Shown: positions 1 through 9,286 of the stretch, piece after piece
Position numbering within the stretch: position 1 is the first letter of the stretch
Layout: the number at the start of each line of letters is the position of its first letter
Assembly (NCBI RefSeq): GCF_016741785.1
Contig: NZ_JAERRL010000010.1
Span: 62,001-126,000 of the forward strand
Length of the DNA: 64,000 nt
Direction of reading: 5' to 3'
Source of the DNA: Streptomyces sp. 7-21
Lineage (GTDB): Bacteria > Actinomycetota > Actinomycetes > Streptomycetales > Streptomycetaceae
Position numbers and translations under genes: made by a program
The notes under the pieces: generated by a model
Seen by the model: the letters and a program-made list of their open reading frames with translations, nothing else
Database searches by the model: none
Told to the model about the DNA's origin: nothing

Positions 1-903
1 GCACGCCGCGGCCCGTTCGGCGGTCTCCAGGGCCGCCGCCCAGTTCTCTCCTGCCGCCGCGACGGCGGCGGCCAGGTCGCCGCGCTGCCCGCCGAGGTGG
101 AGGTTGGTCATCGGGGAGCGGCTGGTGCGCACGACCGCGTGGGTGGCGCGGCCCGCTACCACGACGACGCGGAGGTCCGCCGCGCGCCCGTCGCCGAGCG
201 ACGCCTTGGGCCACCACCGCTCGACGTGCAGACGCTCGGGAGCCAGAGCGTCGACCAGGGCGGCCACCTCGCGCTCGCCGGTGACGCGGCGCACCCGCAG
301 CGAGTTGTGCAGGGCGCCGCCGGCGGCCGTCTCGACGGAGGTCGTCGCCCGGACCCGGCCGCGGCCCGCCGTCTCCACGGCCACCACGCCCGACGCGGAC
401 GACCCGTGCGCCGGCTTGAGGAACACCCGCGGCATGCCGTGCGCCTCCATCAGCGACCGCACGTCCTCCCAGCCTCGCACTGCCGTGCCGCCGCCGGACG
501 TGGGCGACTCGGGGACGGGCACCCCGGCGGCGGCGAGGACGCCGTGGCAGCGCCGCTTGTCGAACAGGACGTCGAGGTCGCCCGGGTCGTCCAGGCGTAC
601 TCCGCCGCGCAGCGTCCGCACCGCCGCGGTGAAACGGGCGTACCAGCGGGGGCCGCCCTCGACCCGCGTCGGGTCGTCCACGCCGCGCAGGATCCGGTCC
701 ACTTCGGCGTTTTCGCCGGGCGAGTCGATGCGCACCGTTTCGCCGGACCCGAAGCCGGCGCCGTCGTCGCGCAGCACGTCCGTCCACGGCACGACGCGCG
801 GGGCGGGCAGCCCGGCCCGGCGCACGGCGCGGGTGAACAGCGTCACCCGGCGGTTCTCCGGGTTGCCCACGACGGCGTACCGGTCGGTGGGGCCGTGGTG
901 CAC
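1..903 (-). CDS. STM4014-family ATP-grasp-like protein (3' end outside window)
   Basis: The minus strand is open from a GTG at 903 to the window edge with no stop, so the C-terminus is missing. The 301 visible residues start VHHGPTDRYAVVGNPENRR and later show FLKPAHGSSASGVV, DLRVVVVAG and RSPMTNLHLGG. These look like the lysine/glycine-rich and Asp-Leu-Arg elements of ATP-grasp enzymes and match what I know of STM4014-family proteins. Only two bases separate it from the STM4015-like gene upstream, so the two are very likely co-transcribed. In other actinomycetes this family sits with STM4011-4013 radical-SAM and related genes, which would lie to the left. The substrate is unknown. Confidence 0.8.
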   Translation of the reverse strand, partial: MHHGPTDRYAVVGNPENRRVTLFTRAVRRAGLPAPRVVPWTDVLRDDGAGFGSGETVRIDSPGENAEVDRILRGVDDPTRVEGGPRWYARFTAAVRTLRGGVRLDDPGDLDVLFDKRRCHGVLAAAGVPVPESPTSGGGTAVRGWEDVRSLMEAHGMPRVFLKPAHGSSASGVVAVETAGRGRVRATTSVETAAGGALHNSLRVRRVTGEREVAALVDALAPERLHVERWWPKASLGDGRAADLRVVVVAGRATHAVVRTSRSPMTNLHLGGQRGDLAAAVAAAGENWAAALETAERAAAC

Positions 904-905
904 AG

Positions 906-1871
906 TTACTCGCCGACGGCCACGAAGCGGTGGATTTCATCGTCCCACTCGTGCTCCTCGGCTTCCTCGTCGAGGTAAAGGGTGACGCCGGCGCCTTCCA
1001 GCGCGTCCCGGAAGCGCTGCCGCACCGGCTCGCTGAGGAAGTTGTAGTCGAGGTCGAGCGTCTTCAGGTGGGTGAGCGGCTGGCCGCTGAGCAGGGCCGT
1101 CGCCCCCTCGTCGGTGAGGATGCCCATGGACAGGTCGAGCGTCTTCAGCTGGGCGACGATGGGCGCGGACGCCATGGCGGCGGCGATCTCGTCCTCGTAG
1201 TCGCTGTTGCACAGCGCCAGGTGGCGCAGGCGCGGCAGCCGCGTGCCCTGCAGGATCGGCGCCAGGTCGGCGATCTCGCTGTCGCCGCCGTAGTCCGCGG
1301 TACCCAGCCACAGCTCGAGGTACTTCAGGGCCGGGAAGTCGCTGGCGGCGATGGCGCGCACGACGCCGGCGGGCAGGCCGCCGGTCTCGACGACTAGCGA
1401 GCGCAGCCGCTGGTGCGTCACCGGGTGGAATTCGAGCCTGTTGCCGCCTCGGACGCCGAATTCCTCCAGCTCCGGGAAACCCTCCAGCAGCGGGGAGACC
1501 AGGCCCTGCTCAATCCAGGAGATCTCGTACTCCTCGGGCGCGATGTCGCCGAGGAACAGGGCGCGGAGCGACGGGAGCTGGTCCCGCGCCGCAAGGAGTG
1601 TCTCGATCACCTTGTCGGGCCGGCAGCTGACGTCCTTCGTCCATAGGCCGACGACGATCGCGCGGACCTGGCTGAGGTCCACGGTGTCGGCGAAACGCTC
1701 GAACACCTGCTCCCAGTCGAGCAGCGGTCCCGTGCCGTACGGCGGGGTCGATATCCGCCATGCCACGGCATCGGCTGCCGGGAGCCGGGCGCCCTTTGTG
1801 CCCGGCTCGGTGAAAGGGAAGTCACGGACCTTCAGTCCGTAGAACGTTTCCAGGTGATTCACTCTGCCCAT
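906..1871 (-). CDS. STM4015-family leucine-rich-repeat protein
   Basis: The 321-residue product has irregular leucine-rich repeats in its second half (for example LPRLRHLALCNSDYEDE, QLKTLDLSMGILTDEG, HLKTLDLDYNFLSE) and an acidic C-terminus. The opening MGRVNHLETFYGLKV is typical of STM4015-family proteins. The frame stays open upstream to 1937. ATG 1871 is preferred because AGGAG lies 10 bases before it and the family N-terminus starts there. It is followed after two bases by the STM4014-like gene. LRRs suggest protein binding; no catalytic role is visible. Confidence 0.85.
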   Translation of the reverse strand: MGRVNHLETFYGLKVRDFPFTEPGTKGARLPAADAVAWRISTPPYGTGPLLDWEQVFERFADTVDLSQVRAIVVGLWTKDVSCRPDKVIETLLAARDQLPSLRALFLGDIAPEEYEISWIEQGLVSPLLEGFPELEEFGVRGGNRLEFHPVTHQRLRSLVVETGGLPAGVVRAIAASDFPALKYLELWLGTADYGGDSEIADLAPILQGTRLPRLRHLALCNSDYEDEIAAAMASAPIVAQLKTLDLSMGILTDEGATALLSGQPLTHLKTLDLDYNFLSEPVRQRFRDALEGAGVTLYLDEEAEEHEWDDEIHRFVAVGE

Positions 1872-2081
1872 GCCGCTGCCGCTCCTGACTGGCCGTTTTG
1901 CAGGTACGCGGATCTTTGTAACACCGGTCACTGACACCGGCCGCAGGCGGGGCTTTGTGAGAGGGCGTCAGGCCGCTGCGGCGCGCGGCCGGAGGGCCGT
2001 TGTCAGACCCCCGGCCTACCGTCGGTCACGACGCGGCGTCACCGGGCGGCGCGTCACGACGGAACCGGAAGGGGGACGGGT

Positions 2082-2408
2082 ATGTACCGGCAAGGGGACG
2101 TGCTGATCGTGCCGCTCGCACCAGAGGAGGTGCCGCCACAGACGCGGGACGCGCACGAGGAGCCGCGGGACGGCCGCGGCCGGATGGTGCTGGCGCTCGG
2201 CGAGGTGACGGGGCACGCGCACGCCGTGGTGGGCCCGGGCCGGCTGCTGCGGGAGCCGGGCGGCTCGGGGGCGATGCTGCTCGAACTTCCCGGCGGCGGC
2301 CGGCTGGTGCACGAGGAGCACGCGGCGATCACACTGCCGAAGGGCTGGTACCGGGTGATCCGGCAGCGGGAGTACGTGCCGGGCGCGGTGCGGCTCGTGG
2401 CGGACTGA
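2082..2408 (+). CDS. conserved hypothetical protein, 108 aa
   Basis: A small soluble protein beginning MYRQGDVLIVPLAPEEVPPQ. It carries GEVTGHAHAVVG and a C-terminal KGWYRVIRQREYVPGAVR segment. GGGGGA precedes the ATG. It ends nine bases before the DUF6745-type gene, so the pair looks like one transcription unit. Such small proteins commonly sit before DUF6745 proteins in streptomycetes (recalled, not searched). No function can be assigned. Confidence 0.8.
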   Translation: MYRQGDVLIVPLAPEEVPPQTRDAHEEPRDGRGRMVLALGEVTGHAHAVVGPGRLLREPGGSGAMLLELPGGGRLVHEEHAAITLPKGWYRVIRQREYVPGAVRLVAD

Positions 2409-2417
2409 GGAGGCGGG

Positions 2418-3521
2418 ATGACCAGCGTGACCAGTCTGGCCGGCGAGCCCGGCCGGGCCAGCACAGCAAGCACGGGGAGCGGCGGCAGCGGCGGCGCCGG
2501 GGAGGAAGTCGCGCGGTGGCGGCTAGTCGCCACCGCCACCGGCCCGGCGGACCGCGCGGCCGCGGCGGCGGGCGTGCGGCAGGCGTACCGGCAGGCGGGG
2601 CTGCGGGAGCCCGAGCGGATCGAGTGGGCCGCCTCGCCCCGGGCAGCGGTGCGGCTGCTGCGGGCGCAGGACGGGCCGTTCGCGCCCGCCGCCAGGGGCG
2701 CCAGCGTGCGGGGCGCGGTGCGCGACGCGCCGTGGGCGTCGGAGCGGGAACGGCTGCGTGCCCGGCTCGGCCCCCGCGGCTGGGCGCAGTGGTGGGGCGC
2801 GACGGGCGCCGCGCTGTGGGAGAGCACGGAGCAGCTGGTGAGCCGGGTGCGGGCCGGCCTGGTCGAGGAGGTGGCCGAGGACGCGGACGACGAGGCGGCC
2901 GTCCGCGTGCTGCTGCTCGACGCGGTGCGCGGGCAGCACGACGCGGCGTGGCTGTGCGCGTTCGGCGCGGGCGGGGACTCGCCGCTCGCGGGGCTCGGTG
3001 CGGTGGCCCGCGCGGCGGGCTGGTGGTGGCCGTACGAGCGGCTCGCGGTGGTGTGCGAGCGGCCGGTGGAGCTGTACCGGGACGAGGCCGGCCGTCTCGA
3101 CCGGAGCGACGGCCCGGCCCTGGCGTTCCCCGACGGCTTCGCGCTGCACGCCTGGCGCGGCATGCCGGTGCCGGGCTCGTTCCTCGCGGAGCTGGCAACG
3201 CTCACCCCCGAGCGCATCAGGGACGAGGAGAACGCCGAGCTGCGCCGCGTGATGCTGGAGCACTACGGCTACGACCGCTACCTGCGCGAGTCGGAGGCGC
3301 AGCCGGTGCACCGCGACGAGACGGGGGTGCTGTGGCGGGTGCCGCTGTCTGGTGACGAGGACGTGGTGATGGTCGAGGTCGTCAACTCCACGCCCGAGCC
3401 GGACGGCACGCGCCGCACGTACTGGCTGCGGGTGCCGCCGGGCACCCGGACCGCCAGGGAGGGGGTGGCCTGGACGTTCGGGCTGGCGCCCGAGGAGTAC
3501 GCCCCGGTGCGGGAGACCTGA
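2418..3521 (+). CDS. DUF6745-like protein, 367 aa
   Basis: The C-terminal third contains RRVMLEHYGYDRYLRESEA, VMVEVVNSTPEPDGTRR and a GVAWTFG ending, a pattern I associate with DUF6745. The N-terminal ~30 residues are Gly/Ser-rich linker sequence, and residues 30-200 are Ala/Arg-rich helices. No signal peptide or membrane segment is seen. It follows the 108-aa gene after nine bases and ends just before a hairpin shared with the convergent ABC exporter operon. The function is unknown. Confidence 0.8.
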   Translation: MTSVTSLAGEPGRASTASTGSGGSGGAGEEVARWRLVATATGPADRAAAAAGVRQAYRQAGLREPERIEWAASPRAAVRLLRAQDGPFAPAARGASVRGAVRDAPWASERERLRARLGPRGWAQWWGATGAALWESTEQLVSRVRAGLVEEVAEDADDEAAVRVLLLDAVRGQHDAAWLCAFGAGGDSPLAGLGAVARAAGWWWPYERLAVVCERPVELYRDEAGRLDRSDGPALAFPDGFALHAWRGMPVPGSFLAELATLTPERIRDEENAELRRVMLEHYGYDRYLRESEAQPVHRDETGVLWRVPLSGDEDVVMVEVVNSTPEPDGTRRTYWLRVPPGTRTAREGVAWTFGLAPEEYAPVRET

Positions 3522-3524
3522 CGG

Positions 3525-3560
3525 GCCGCGGCAGGTGCCTGGTCCGGCGCCTGCCGCGGC
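3525..3560. terminator. bidirectional hairpin terminator
   Basis: A G+C-rich inverted repeat (GCCGCGGCAGG pairing with CCTGCCGCGGC plus an inner GCC/GGC) lies between two convergent transcription units, immediately after the stop at 3521. Confidence 0.6.
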
Positions 3561-3583
3561 GGCCCGCCGGCCCGCCGTGGCCG

Positions 3584-6154
3584 TCAGCCGCGTTCCGCCA
3601 GGGCGTGTGCGGGAGGGGTGCGCAGCGCCCGCCGGACGGGAAGTTCGGTGGTGAGGAACGCGACGGCGGCCACGGTGGCGGCCGCGGCGAGCGGCAGCCA
3701 CACCGGCCCGGCGGGCCAGGGCCGGTCCAGGAAGCCGATGCCCAGCAGCGCCAGCGGCACGGCGGAGAGCGCCAGGCCGGTGAGCAGCGCGGCGGCGCTC
3801 ATCACCGCGGCCTCGCGCCGCGTCATCGCCAGGATTTGCCGCGGGGTGGTGCCGGTGAGCCGCAGCGTGGCGATCTCGTGGCGGCGCTGTGCGGTGGTGG
3901 CGATCAGCTTGTTGGCGATGCTGAGGAGGAGATAGCCGAGCAGGACCACGACGACGGCGAGGTTGATCCACACCTCCGGCGGCACCTCGTCCCGGCCGCC
4001 GGCCACCGTGCTGTCCGCGGTGCCGGCCGGCTCCACGGTCAGGCCGGGCCGGGACGCGGCCAGCGCCCGCAGGCCGCGCAGCGCTTCCTCGGTGCCGTCG
4101 GTGCGCACCAGGATGCGCTGGTGCAGGGAGGTGGTGGTGTGGCCCTCGGCCAGGTCGGCGGAGAGCGCGACCGCGCCGAAGCCGAGGCCGCGTTCGTAGA
4201 CGGCGGCGACCCGCGCCTCGACGGCGGCGCCGTCGCCGAGCACGAGCTGCACCCGGTCGCCGACTCCCACGCCCGCGGCCCGGGCGGCCTCGGTGCTGAC
4301 CGCCACGGTGTCGCCGGTCAGGTCCGCCAGGCCGCCGGACCGCACGCCGAGGTCGAGGACATCCGCGGCGGCGGGCGTCAGGATCAGCGCGGACTCCGCT
4401 TCGACGGTCTCCTCGCCGAACTGCACGGAGGACCACAGCACGGTGGTGTCGCTGACGGGTGCCGCCGACCGCACGCCCTCGGTGGCCCGCACCGCCCGCA
4501 GGGTGTCGTCGGTCAGGCCGCCCAGTCCGTCGGCGGTCAGGCGCGCCTCGGCGAGCGTGCCGTCGCTGACGTCGCGCTGGGAGGCGGCCATCACCGTCGT
4601 CTGCGCGTACACGTACGTCAGCACGAACACCACGGCCATGGCGAGGGCGCTGACGACACCGGCGAGCCGCAGCGCATAGCCGCGGATGTTGGCCACCGCC
4701 AGCCAGGACGGCGCGGAGACGCCGGGCCGCAGCCGCCGGGCCAGCAGGTCACCGGCGCCGCGGAGCAGGGCCGGCCCGGCCAGCGCCAGGCCGATGGCGC
4801 CGGTGATGCCGGCGATCGAGGTGGCGGACGCGCCCAGCACCGTGCGGGACAGCAGCGGCACCACGGACATGGTGGTCGCCGCGAGGATCAGCAGCAGCCC
4901 GGCGTTGACCCGCAGCCGCGAGGGCGTGCGCGGTTCGGCGCGCGACTCGGCGACGGCCTCGGTCGCGGGCATGCGGGAGGTGCGCCACGCCGCGCCGCGC
5001 GCCGACACCTGGACCGCGAGGACCAGCAGCAGCACGGTGGCGAGCGCGGGCAGCGGGCTGACCGTCAGCGGCAGCTCCGCGGGGATGACGCCGCGTGCGC
5101 TGAGCATGCCGCGGAACCGTTCGGCCAGCCAGTAGCCCAGGGCCACGCCCGGCACGAGCGCCACGCCCGCGACGACGGTCGCCTGTGCGGCGGCGAGGCG
5201 CCGGATCTGCCGCGGCGTCGCGCCGACGGCGCGCATCAGGGCGAGTTCACGCCGCTGCCCGGCGACGGCCACGGCCAGCGCGCCGGCCGTGACGAAGCCG
5301 ATGACGAGCAGGACGACGCCGGCCAGCGATCCGGCGAGCAGGATGAGCAGGGAGCGGGCCGCCGCCGCGTCGGGCGCCGCGGCCTCGCCGCGGTCCGTGC
5401 CGGTGGCCACCACCAGGCCGGTGCCGCGCAGTTCGTCCCGGACGGCGTCGGCGACCTCCTCCCCGGCGCCGGGCTCGGTGCGCAGGCCGATCAGGTCGAC
5501 GGTGCCGGCGCGGGGTCCCTCGTCGCGTCCGGCCAGGCGCATGGCCGTGTCGTCGGCGACGTACACGCCGGGCACCGGCGCGGCCACGACGGCCGTGACC
5601 CGGTAGTCCCGCGGCTGCCCGGCGGCGGCCACCGTCACCTCGTCGCCCGGCCGCACCCCCGCCGCGTCCGCTGTGGCGGCGTCCAGGGCGACCTCGCCGT
5701 CCCCGGCGGGCGGCGTGCCCTCGACGGCGTCGCCGCCGTCCTCCAGCAGCCGCACCGAGGACCAGCCGTGCCCGGCCGTCCGGGGGTCGCCGCCGGGCAC
5801 GACGCGCCCGTCCCCGGTCACGACGGCGGCGGGGAAGGAGACGTCGCCGACGGCCGCGGTCACGCCCGGCAGCCCGCCCAGCTGCCCGACCAGCCGCTCC
5901 GGCACGGGCCGGCGCTCGGGCAGCGCGAGTGGCAGGTCCCCGCTGGGGCGGAACGTCTGGTCGGCCGCGACGACGACGTCGGCGCCGCCGAGCCGCCCGG
6001 CGGGCAGGTGGGACCGCCACCCGGACTCGGCCAGCACGCCGGTCGCCGTGATCATCGCGGCCCCGCCGAGGATCGCGCAGGCCACGGCGAGCATCGCGCT
6101 GACCCGGTGCCGGACCATCGGCACCGCCATCGGCAGCAGGCGCGGCATGGTCAT
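3584..6154 (-). CDS. FtsX-type ABC transporter permease
   Basis: An 856-residue integral membrane protein starting MTMPRLLPMAVPMVRHRV, with an N-terminal transmembrane helix, a large extracytoplasmic region and two FtsX/MacB-type permease blocks. The first is near residues 270-400 and contains the family-like RRELALMRAVGATPRQIRR. The second is at the C-terminus and contains RRHEIATLRLTGTTPRQI. This layout is typical of actinobacterial exporters of antimicrobial peptides or lipids. The ATG overlaps the stop of the ATPase gene (ATGA, 6151-6154), so translation is coupled. The reading frame continues upstream through the ATPase gene, but that part is not coding. Substrate unknown; the divergent two-component system probably controls it. 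Confidence 0.93.
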   Translation of the reverse strand: MTMPRLLPMAVPMVRHRVSAMLAVACAILGGAAMITATGVLAESGWRSHLPAGRLGGADVVVAADQTFRPSGDLPLALPERRPVPERLVGQLGGLPGVTAAVGDVSFPAAVVTGDGRVVPGGDPRTAGHGWSSVRLLEDGGDAVEGTPPAGDGEVALDAATADAAGVRPGDEVTVAAAGQPRDYRVTAVVAAPVPGVYVADDTAMRLAGRDEGPRAGTVDLIGLRTEPGAGEEVADAVRDELRGTGLVVATGTDRGEAAAPDAAAARSLLILLAGSLAGVVLLVIGFVTAGALAVAVAGQRRELALMRAVGATPRQIRRLAAAQATVVAGVALVPGVALGYWLAERFRGMLSARGVIPAELPLTVSPLPALATVLLLVLAVQVSARGAAWRTSRMPATEAVAESRAEPRTPSRLRVNAGLLLILAATTMSVVPLLSRTVLGASATSIAGITGAIGLALAGPALLRGAGDLLARRLRPGVSAPSWLAVANIRGYALRLAGVVSALAMAVVFVLTYVYAQTTVMAASQRDVSDGTLAEARLTADGLGGLTDDTLRAVRATEGVRSAAPVSDTTVLWSSVQFGEETVEAESALILTPAAADVLDLGVRSGGLADLTGDTVAVSTEAARAAGVGVGDRVQLVLGDGAAVEARVAAVYERGLGFGAVALSADLAEGHTTTSLHQRILVRTDGTEEALRGLRALAASRPGLTVEPAGTADSTVAGGRDEVPPEVWINLAVVVVLLGYLLLSIANKLIATTAQRRHEIATLRLTGTTPRQILAMTRREAAVMSAAALLTGLALSAVPLALLGIGFLDRPWPAGPVWLPLAAAATVAAVAFLTTELPVRRALRTPPAHALAERG

Positions 6155-6876
6155 CCCTTCCCGAGCGAGACGAGACGGTCGGCCAGGTCGGCGGCGCTGG
6201 GCCGGTCCAGGGTCTCGACGATCTGCCCGTCGGCCATCACCAGCACCCGGTGCGCCCGCGCCGCGGCCGCCGGGTCGTGGGTCACCATCACAACCGTCTG
6301 CCCCAGGTCGTCCACGAGCCCGCGCAGCAGGTCCAGCACCTCGTGGGCGGTGCGCAGGTCCAGCGCGCCGGTCGGCTCGTCGGCGAACACGACGTCGGGC
6401 CTGGCGGCCAGCGCCCGCACGATCGCCACGCGCTGCTGCTGCCCGCCGGACAGTTCGGCCGGACGGTGGGTCAGACGCCCGCCGAGGCCGACTCGTTCGA
6501 TCAGGGTGCGCAGCCACTCCCGGTCCGGGGCGCGGCCGGCGAGCCGCAGCGGCAGGGTGATGTTGTCCTCGACCGTGAGGGAGGGCACCAGGTTGTAGGA
6601 CTGGAAGACGAAGCCGAGGCGCTCGCGCCGCAGCTCGGTCCTGCGGGTCTCGTTCAGCCCGGTGATCTCGCGGCCGCCGACGGTGATGCTGCCGGAGGTG
6701 GGGACGTCGAGGCCGGCGGCGCAGTGCATCAGCGTGCTCTTGCCGGAGCCGGAGGGCCCCATCACGGCGTAGAACGTGCCGCGCTCGACGGTGAGGGAGA
6801 CGTTCCGCAGCGCGTGCACGCCCCCCGGGTAGGTCATGGACACGCCGCTCAGGGCGATGGCGGGCGTGGCGGTCAC
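6151..6876 (-). CDS. ABC transporter ATP-binding protein (MacB/LolD type)
   Basis: 241 residues with Walker A GPSGSGKST, a Q-loop in FVFQSYNLVPSLTVEDN, signature LSGGQQQRVAI, Walker B VVFADEPTGALD and switch His in VTHDP. It energises the permease encoded next. GTG 6876 is chosen because it overlaps the stop of the upstream 83-aa gene (GTGA) and the ATPase fold begins right after. Together the three genes form a tightly coupled operon. Confidence 0.95.
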   Translation of the reverse strand: MTATPAIALSGVSMTYPGGVHALRNVSLTVERGTFYAVMGPSGSGKSTLMHCAAGLDVPTSGSITVGGREITGLNETRRTELRRERLGFVFQSYNLVPSLTVEDNITLPLRLAGRAPDREWLRTLIERVGLGGRLTHRPAELSGGQQQRVAIVRALAARPDVVFADEPTGALDLRTAHEVLDLLRGLVDDLGQTVVMVTHDPAAAARAHRVLVMADGQIVETLDRPSAADLADRLVSLGKG

Positions 6877-7124
6877 CGCCGCCCCCGCAGGTGGTGCGCG
6901 ACGAGGGCGACGACGCACGCGGCGGTGACGGCCCCGCACGCGAGGTGCACGGCCACGGCGGCCCCGGCGGCCGAGGCGACCGTGTTGCCGACCGCGCTGA
7001 CCACCAGCACTGCCCAGAGCGCCGTGCGCAGCGCGCCGCCACCGCCGGCGGCGGGCGCCGTGCCGTGCTGCGGGTGCGCGAGGGAGTGCTGGGGGCCGCC
7101 GGCCAGGCGGTAAGGGTCGGTCAT
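6873..7124 (-). CDS. small membrane protein leading the ABC exporter operon
   Basis: An 83-residue product, MTDPYRLAGGPQHSLAHPQH..., with two hydrophobic segments (about residues 33-50 and 55-75, ALWAVLVVSAVGNTVAS and LACGAVTAACVVALVAHHL) and a basic end. It is the first gene of the exporter operon and overlaps the ATPase start by four bases. The same kind of short two-helix protein often precedes FtsX-type exporters controlled by NarL-type systems (from memory). A role as accessory or immunity-like subunit is only inferred. Confidence 0.75.
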   Translation of the reverse strand: MTDPYRLAGGPQHSLAHPQHGTAPAAGGGGALRTALWAVLVVSAVGNTVASAAGAAVAVHLACGAVTAACVVALVAHHLRGRR

Positions 7125-7305
7125 GTCCTGCTCCGGATCGCTGGGTTGAGCGTTGTACTGCCGCGGTGTGGCCCTCACGCTAGGTGCGGCACCCCTGCCG
7201 CGCCGATCCCGCCAGGTGCCGGATCCGGGGTACAGCAGGCTGTACCGAGGGGCAGGATGAGCGCGGACTCCCGCACGGATTAGGGTCGCGGTCGCGGGAG
7301 GGTGG

Positions 7306-8592
7306 ATGACGACCCACGAACACGATTCCGCCGGAGCGCGATCGCTGGTGCGGCGCGGCGACGTGCGCGCCCTGTCGCGCCAGGCCGCCGCGGGTGCGCT
7401 GACGGCGCTGGAGCGGCTGGCGGGCGGCACGGGCACGGCGGTGCTGGCGCTGCTGCTGCTGGGCTGGCTGCTGGTGGTCGCCGTGCTGTGCGTGCTCGGC
7501 GTGGGGGTGCTGCTCGCGCCCGCGGCGGTGCGCGCGCTGCACACGCTCGCGGACCGGGAACGCGACCGGCTCAGCCGGTGGGGTCCGCAGCTCGTCGGGC
7601 CGGACGCGCCCCCGGCCCGGCTGCGCCCCGCCCTGGCGCACCCCACGGTCCGGCGGGAGCTGCGCTGGCTGGTCCGCCACGCCACGCTCGGGCTGCTCAC
7701 CGGCCTGGCTGGCCTGCTGCTGCCGCTGTTCGCGGTGCGCGATCTGACGTTCCCGCTGTGGTGGCGGCTGGCGCCTGCGGACGCGTCCATGACCTCCCTG
7801 GGGTTCGGGACGGCGGACGGCTGGCCCGAGGCGGTCTCCGTCGGCCTGATGGGCGTGGGCTGGGTCGCGATCATCGTGGGTCTGGCCCCGGCCATGGCGC
7901 GTGCGCAGGCCAGCCCGGGGCGGCGGCTGCTGCCCGCGGGCGCGGAGACGGACGTGGCGCTGCGGATCGCGGAGCTCACCGCCAGCCGGGCCGCCGCCCT
8001 CGACGCGCACGCGGCCGAGCTGCGCCGCATCGAGCGGGCGCTGCACGACGGCACGCAGAACCGGCTCGTCGCCGCGACGGTGCTGCTGGGCGCCGCCCGC
8101 CGCATGGTGGAGCGCGACCCGTCCCAGGCCGGCGAGCTGCTGGAGCGCGCGCACGGCGCCGCCGAACAGGCCCTGGCCGAGCTGCGGTCGGTGGTGCGCG
8201 GCATCCTGCCGCCGGTGCTGGCCGACCGGGGCCTCGCCGGCGCGCTGACCGGCCTGGCCGCCTCGTGCCCGGTGCCGTGCCAGCTGGACGTCGACGTGCC
8301 GGCCCGCTGCGCCGCGTCCGTCGAGGCGACGGCCTACTTCGCCGTCGCCGAGGCGCTGACCAACGTCGCCAAGCACAGCGGCGCCAGCCGCGTCACCGTG
8401 ACGGTGCGGGCCCACGACGGCCGCCTGCGGCTGCGCGTGGCGGACGACGGCCGGGGCGGCGCTGCCGAGGACGGCGGCTCGGGACTGGCCGGGGTGCGCC
8501 GCCGGGTGGCGGCGCACGACGGCACGCTCACCGTGACCAGCCCGCCGGGCGGGCCGACGACGCTTGAGGTGGAACTGCCATGCGGATCGTGA
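7306..8592 (+). CDS. NarL-type sensor histidine kinase
   Basis: 428 residues. Several hydrophobic segments in the first ~200 residues form the sensor. A HisKA_3 dimerisation helix follows, with phospho-acceptor His247 in IERALHDGTQNRLVA, and a C-terminal HATPase with N-box VAEALTNVAKHSGAS and DDGRGG. ATG 7306 has GGGAGGGTGG upstream. It overlaps the response regulator gene by 13 bases and is divergent from the ABC exporter operon, a common arrangement in which the pair senses cell-envelope stress and controls the exporter (inference). Confidence 0.93.
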   Translation: MTTHEHDSAGARSLVRRGDVRALSRQAAAGALTALERLAGGTGTAVLALLLLGWLLVVAVLCVLGVGVLLAPAAVRALHTLADRERDRLSRWGPQLVGPDAPPARLRPALAHPTVRRELRWLVRHATLGLLTGLAGLLLPLFAVRDLTFPLWWRLAPADASMTSLGFGTADGWPEAVSVGLMGVGWVAIIVGLAPAMARAQASPGRRLLPAGAETDVALRIAELTASRAAALDAHAAELRRIERALHDGTQNRLVAATVLLGAARRMVERDPSQAGELLERAHGAAEQALAELRSVVRGILPPVLADRGLAGALTGLAASCPVPCQLDVDVPARCAASVEATAYFAVAEALTNVAKHSGASRVTVTVRAHDGRLRLRVADDGRGGAAEDGGSGLAGVRRRVAAHDGTLTVTSPPGGPTTLEVELPCGS

Positions 8593-9236
8593 TCGCCGAG
8601 GACGACTCGCTGCTGCGCGAGGGGCTCGCGCTGCTGCTGCGGGCCGAGTCCTTCGAGGTGGTGGCCGCCGTCGGCACGCCCGACGAGGTCCTGGCCGCGA
8701 TCGACGAGCACCGGCCCGATGTGGCGATCCTCGACGTGCGGATGCCGCCGACCCACACCGATGAGGGCATCGCCACCGCCGTGGAGGCCCGGCGCCGCCA
8801 GCCAGACCTGGCCGTGCTGGTGCTGTCCGCCTACGTCGAGCAGTCTTTCGCTACGGAGCTGCTCACCGGGGGCGCCGGCCGGCTCGGCTACCTGCTCAAG
8901 GAGCGGGTCGGCCGCGTCGAGGAGTTCGTGGACGCGCTGCGGCGGGTGGCCGGCGGCGGCACGGCGATCGACCCGGAGGTCATCGCCCAGCTGTTCACGC
9001 GCAGCCGCGCGGACAGCCGCATCGACCGGCTCACTCCCCGGGAGCGGGAGGTGCTGGCGCTGATGGCCGAGGGCCTGGGCAATGCCGCCATCGCCAGGCG
9101 CCTGGTCGTGACCGACGGCGCCGTTCACAAGCACATCCGCAGCATCTTCGCCAAGCTCGGTCTGTCCCCCGCGGACGAGGTGGACCGCCGCGTCGCCGCC
9201 GTGCTGCGGTACCTGGACGACGTCCGCCGCCGCTGA
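8580..9236 (+). CDS. NarL/LuxR-type response regulator
   Basis: 218 residues: receiver domain with acidic pair E7 D8 D9 and phospho-acceptor Asp52 in VAILDVRMPP, then a C-terminal LuxR helix-turn-helix beginning LTPREREVLALMAEGLGN. It starts inside the end of the kinase gene. The likely target is the divergent exporter promoter between 7125 and 7305. Confidence 0.95.
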   Translation: MRIVIAEDDSLLREGLALLLRAESFEVVAAVGTPDEVLAAIDEHRPDVAILDVRMPPTHTDEGIATAVEARRRQPDLAVLVLSAYVEQSFATELLTGGAGRLGYLLKERVGRVEEFVDALRRVAGGGTAIDPEVIAQLFTRSRADSRIDRLTPREREVLALMAEGLGNAAIARRLVVTDGAVHKHIRSIFAKLGLSPADEVDRRVAAVLRYLDDVRRR

Positions 9237-9286
9237 CCCGGCCCCTCGCGCAGCACCGTCCCGGGCCGGCCGGAGCCCGGTCAGCG

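Noticed and set aside
97..985. Two long plus-strand open frames over the first kilobase
   Set aside because: They are mirror frames of the minus-strand STM4014-like gene, Arg/Ala/Pro-rich with no domain; the minus strand reads as an ATP-grasp-like protein.
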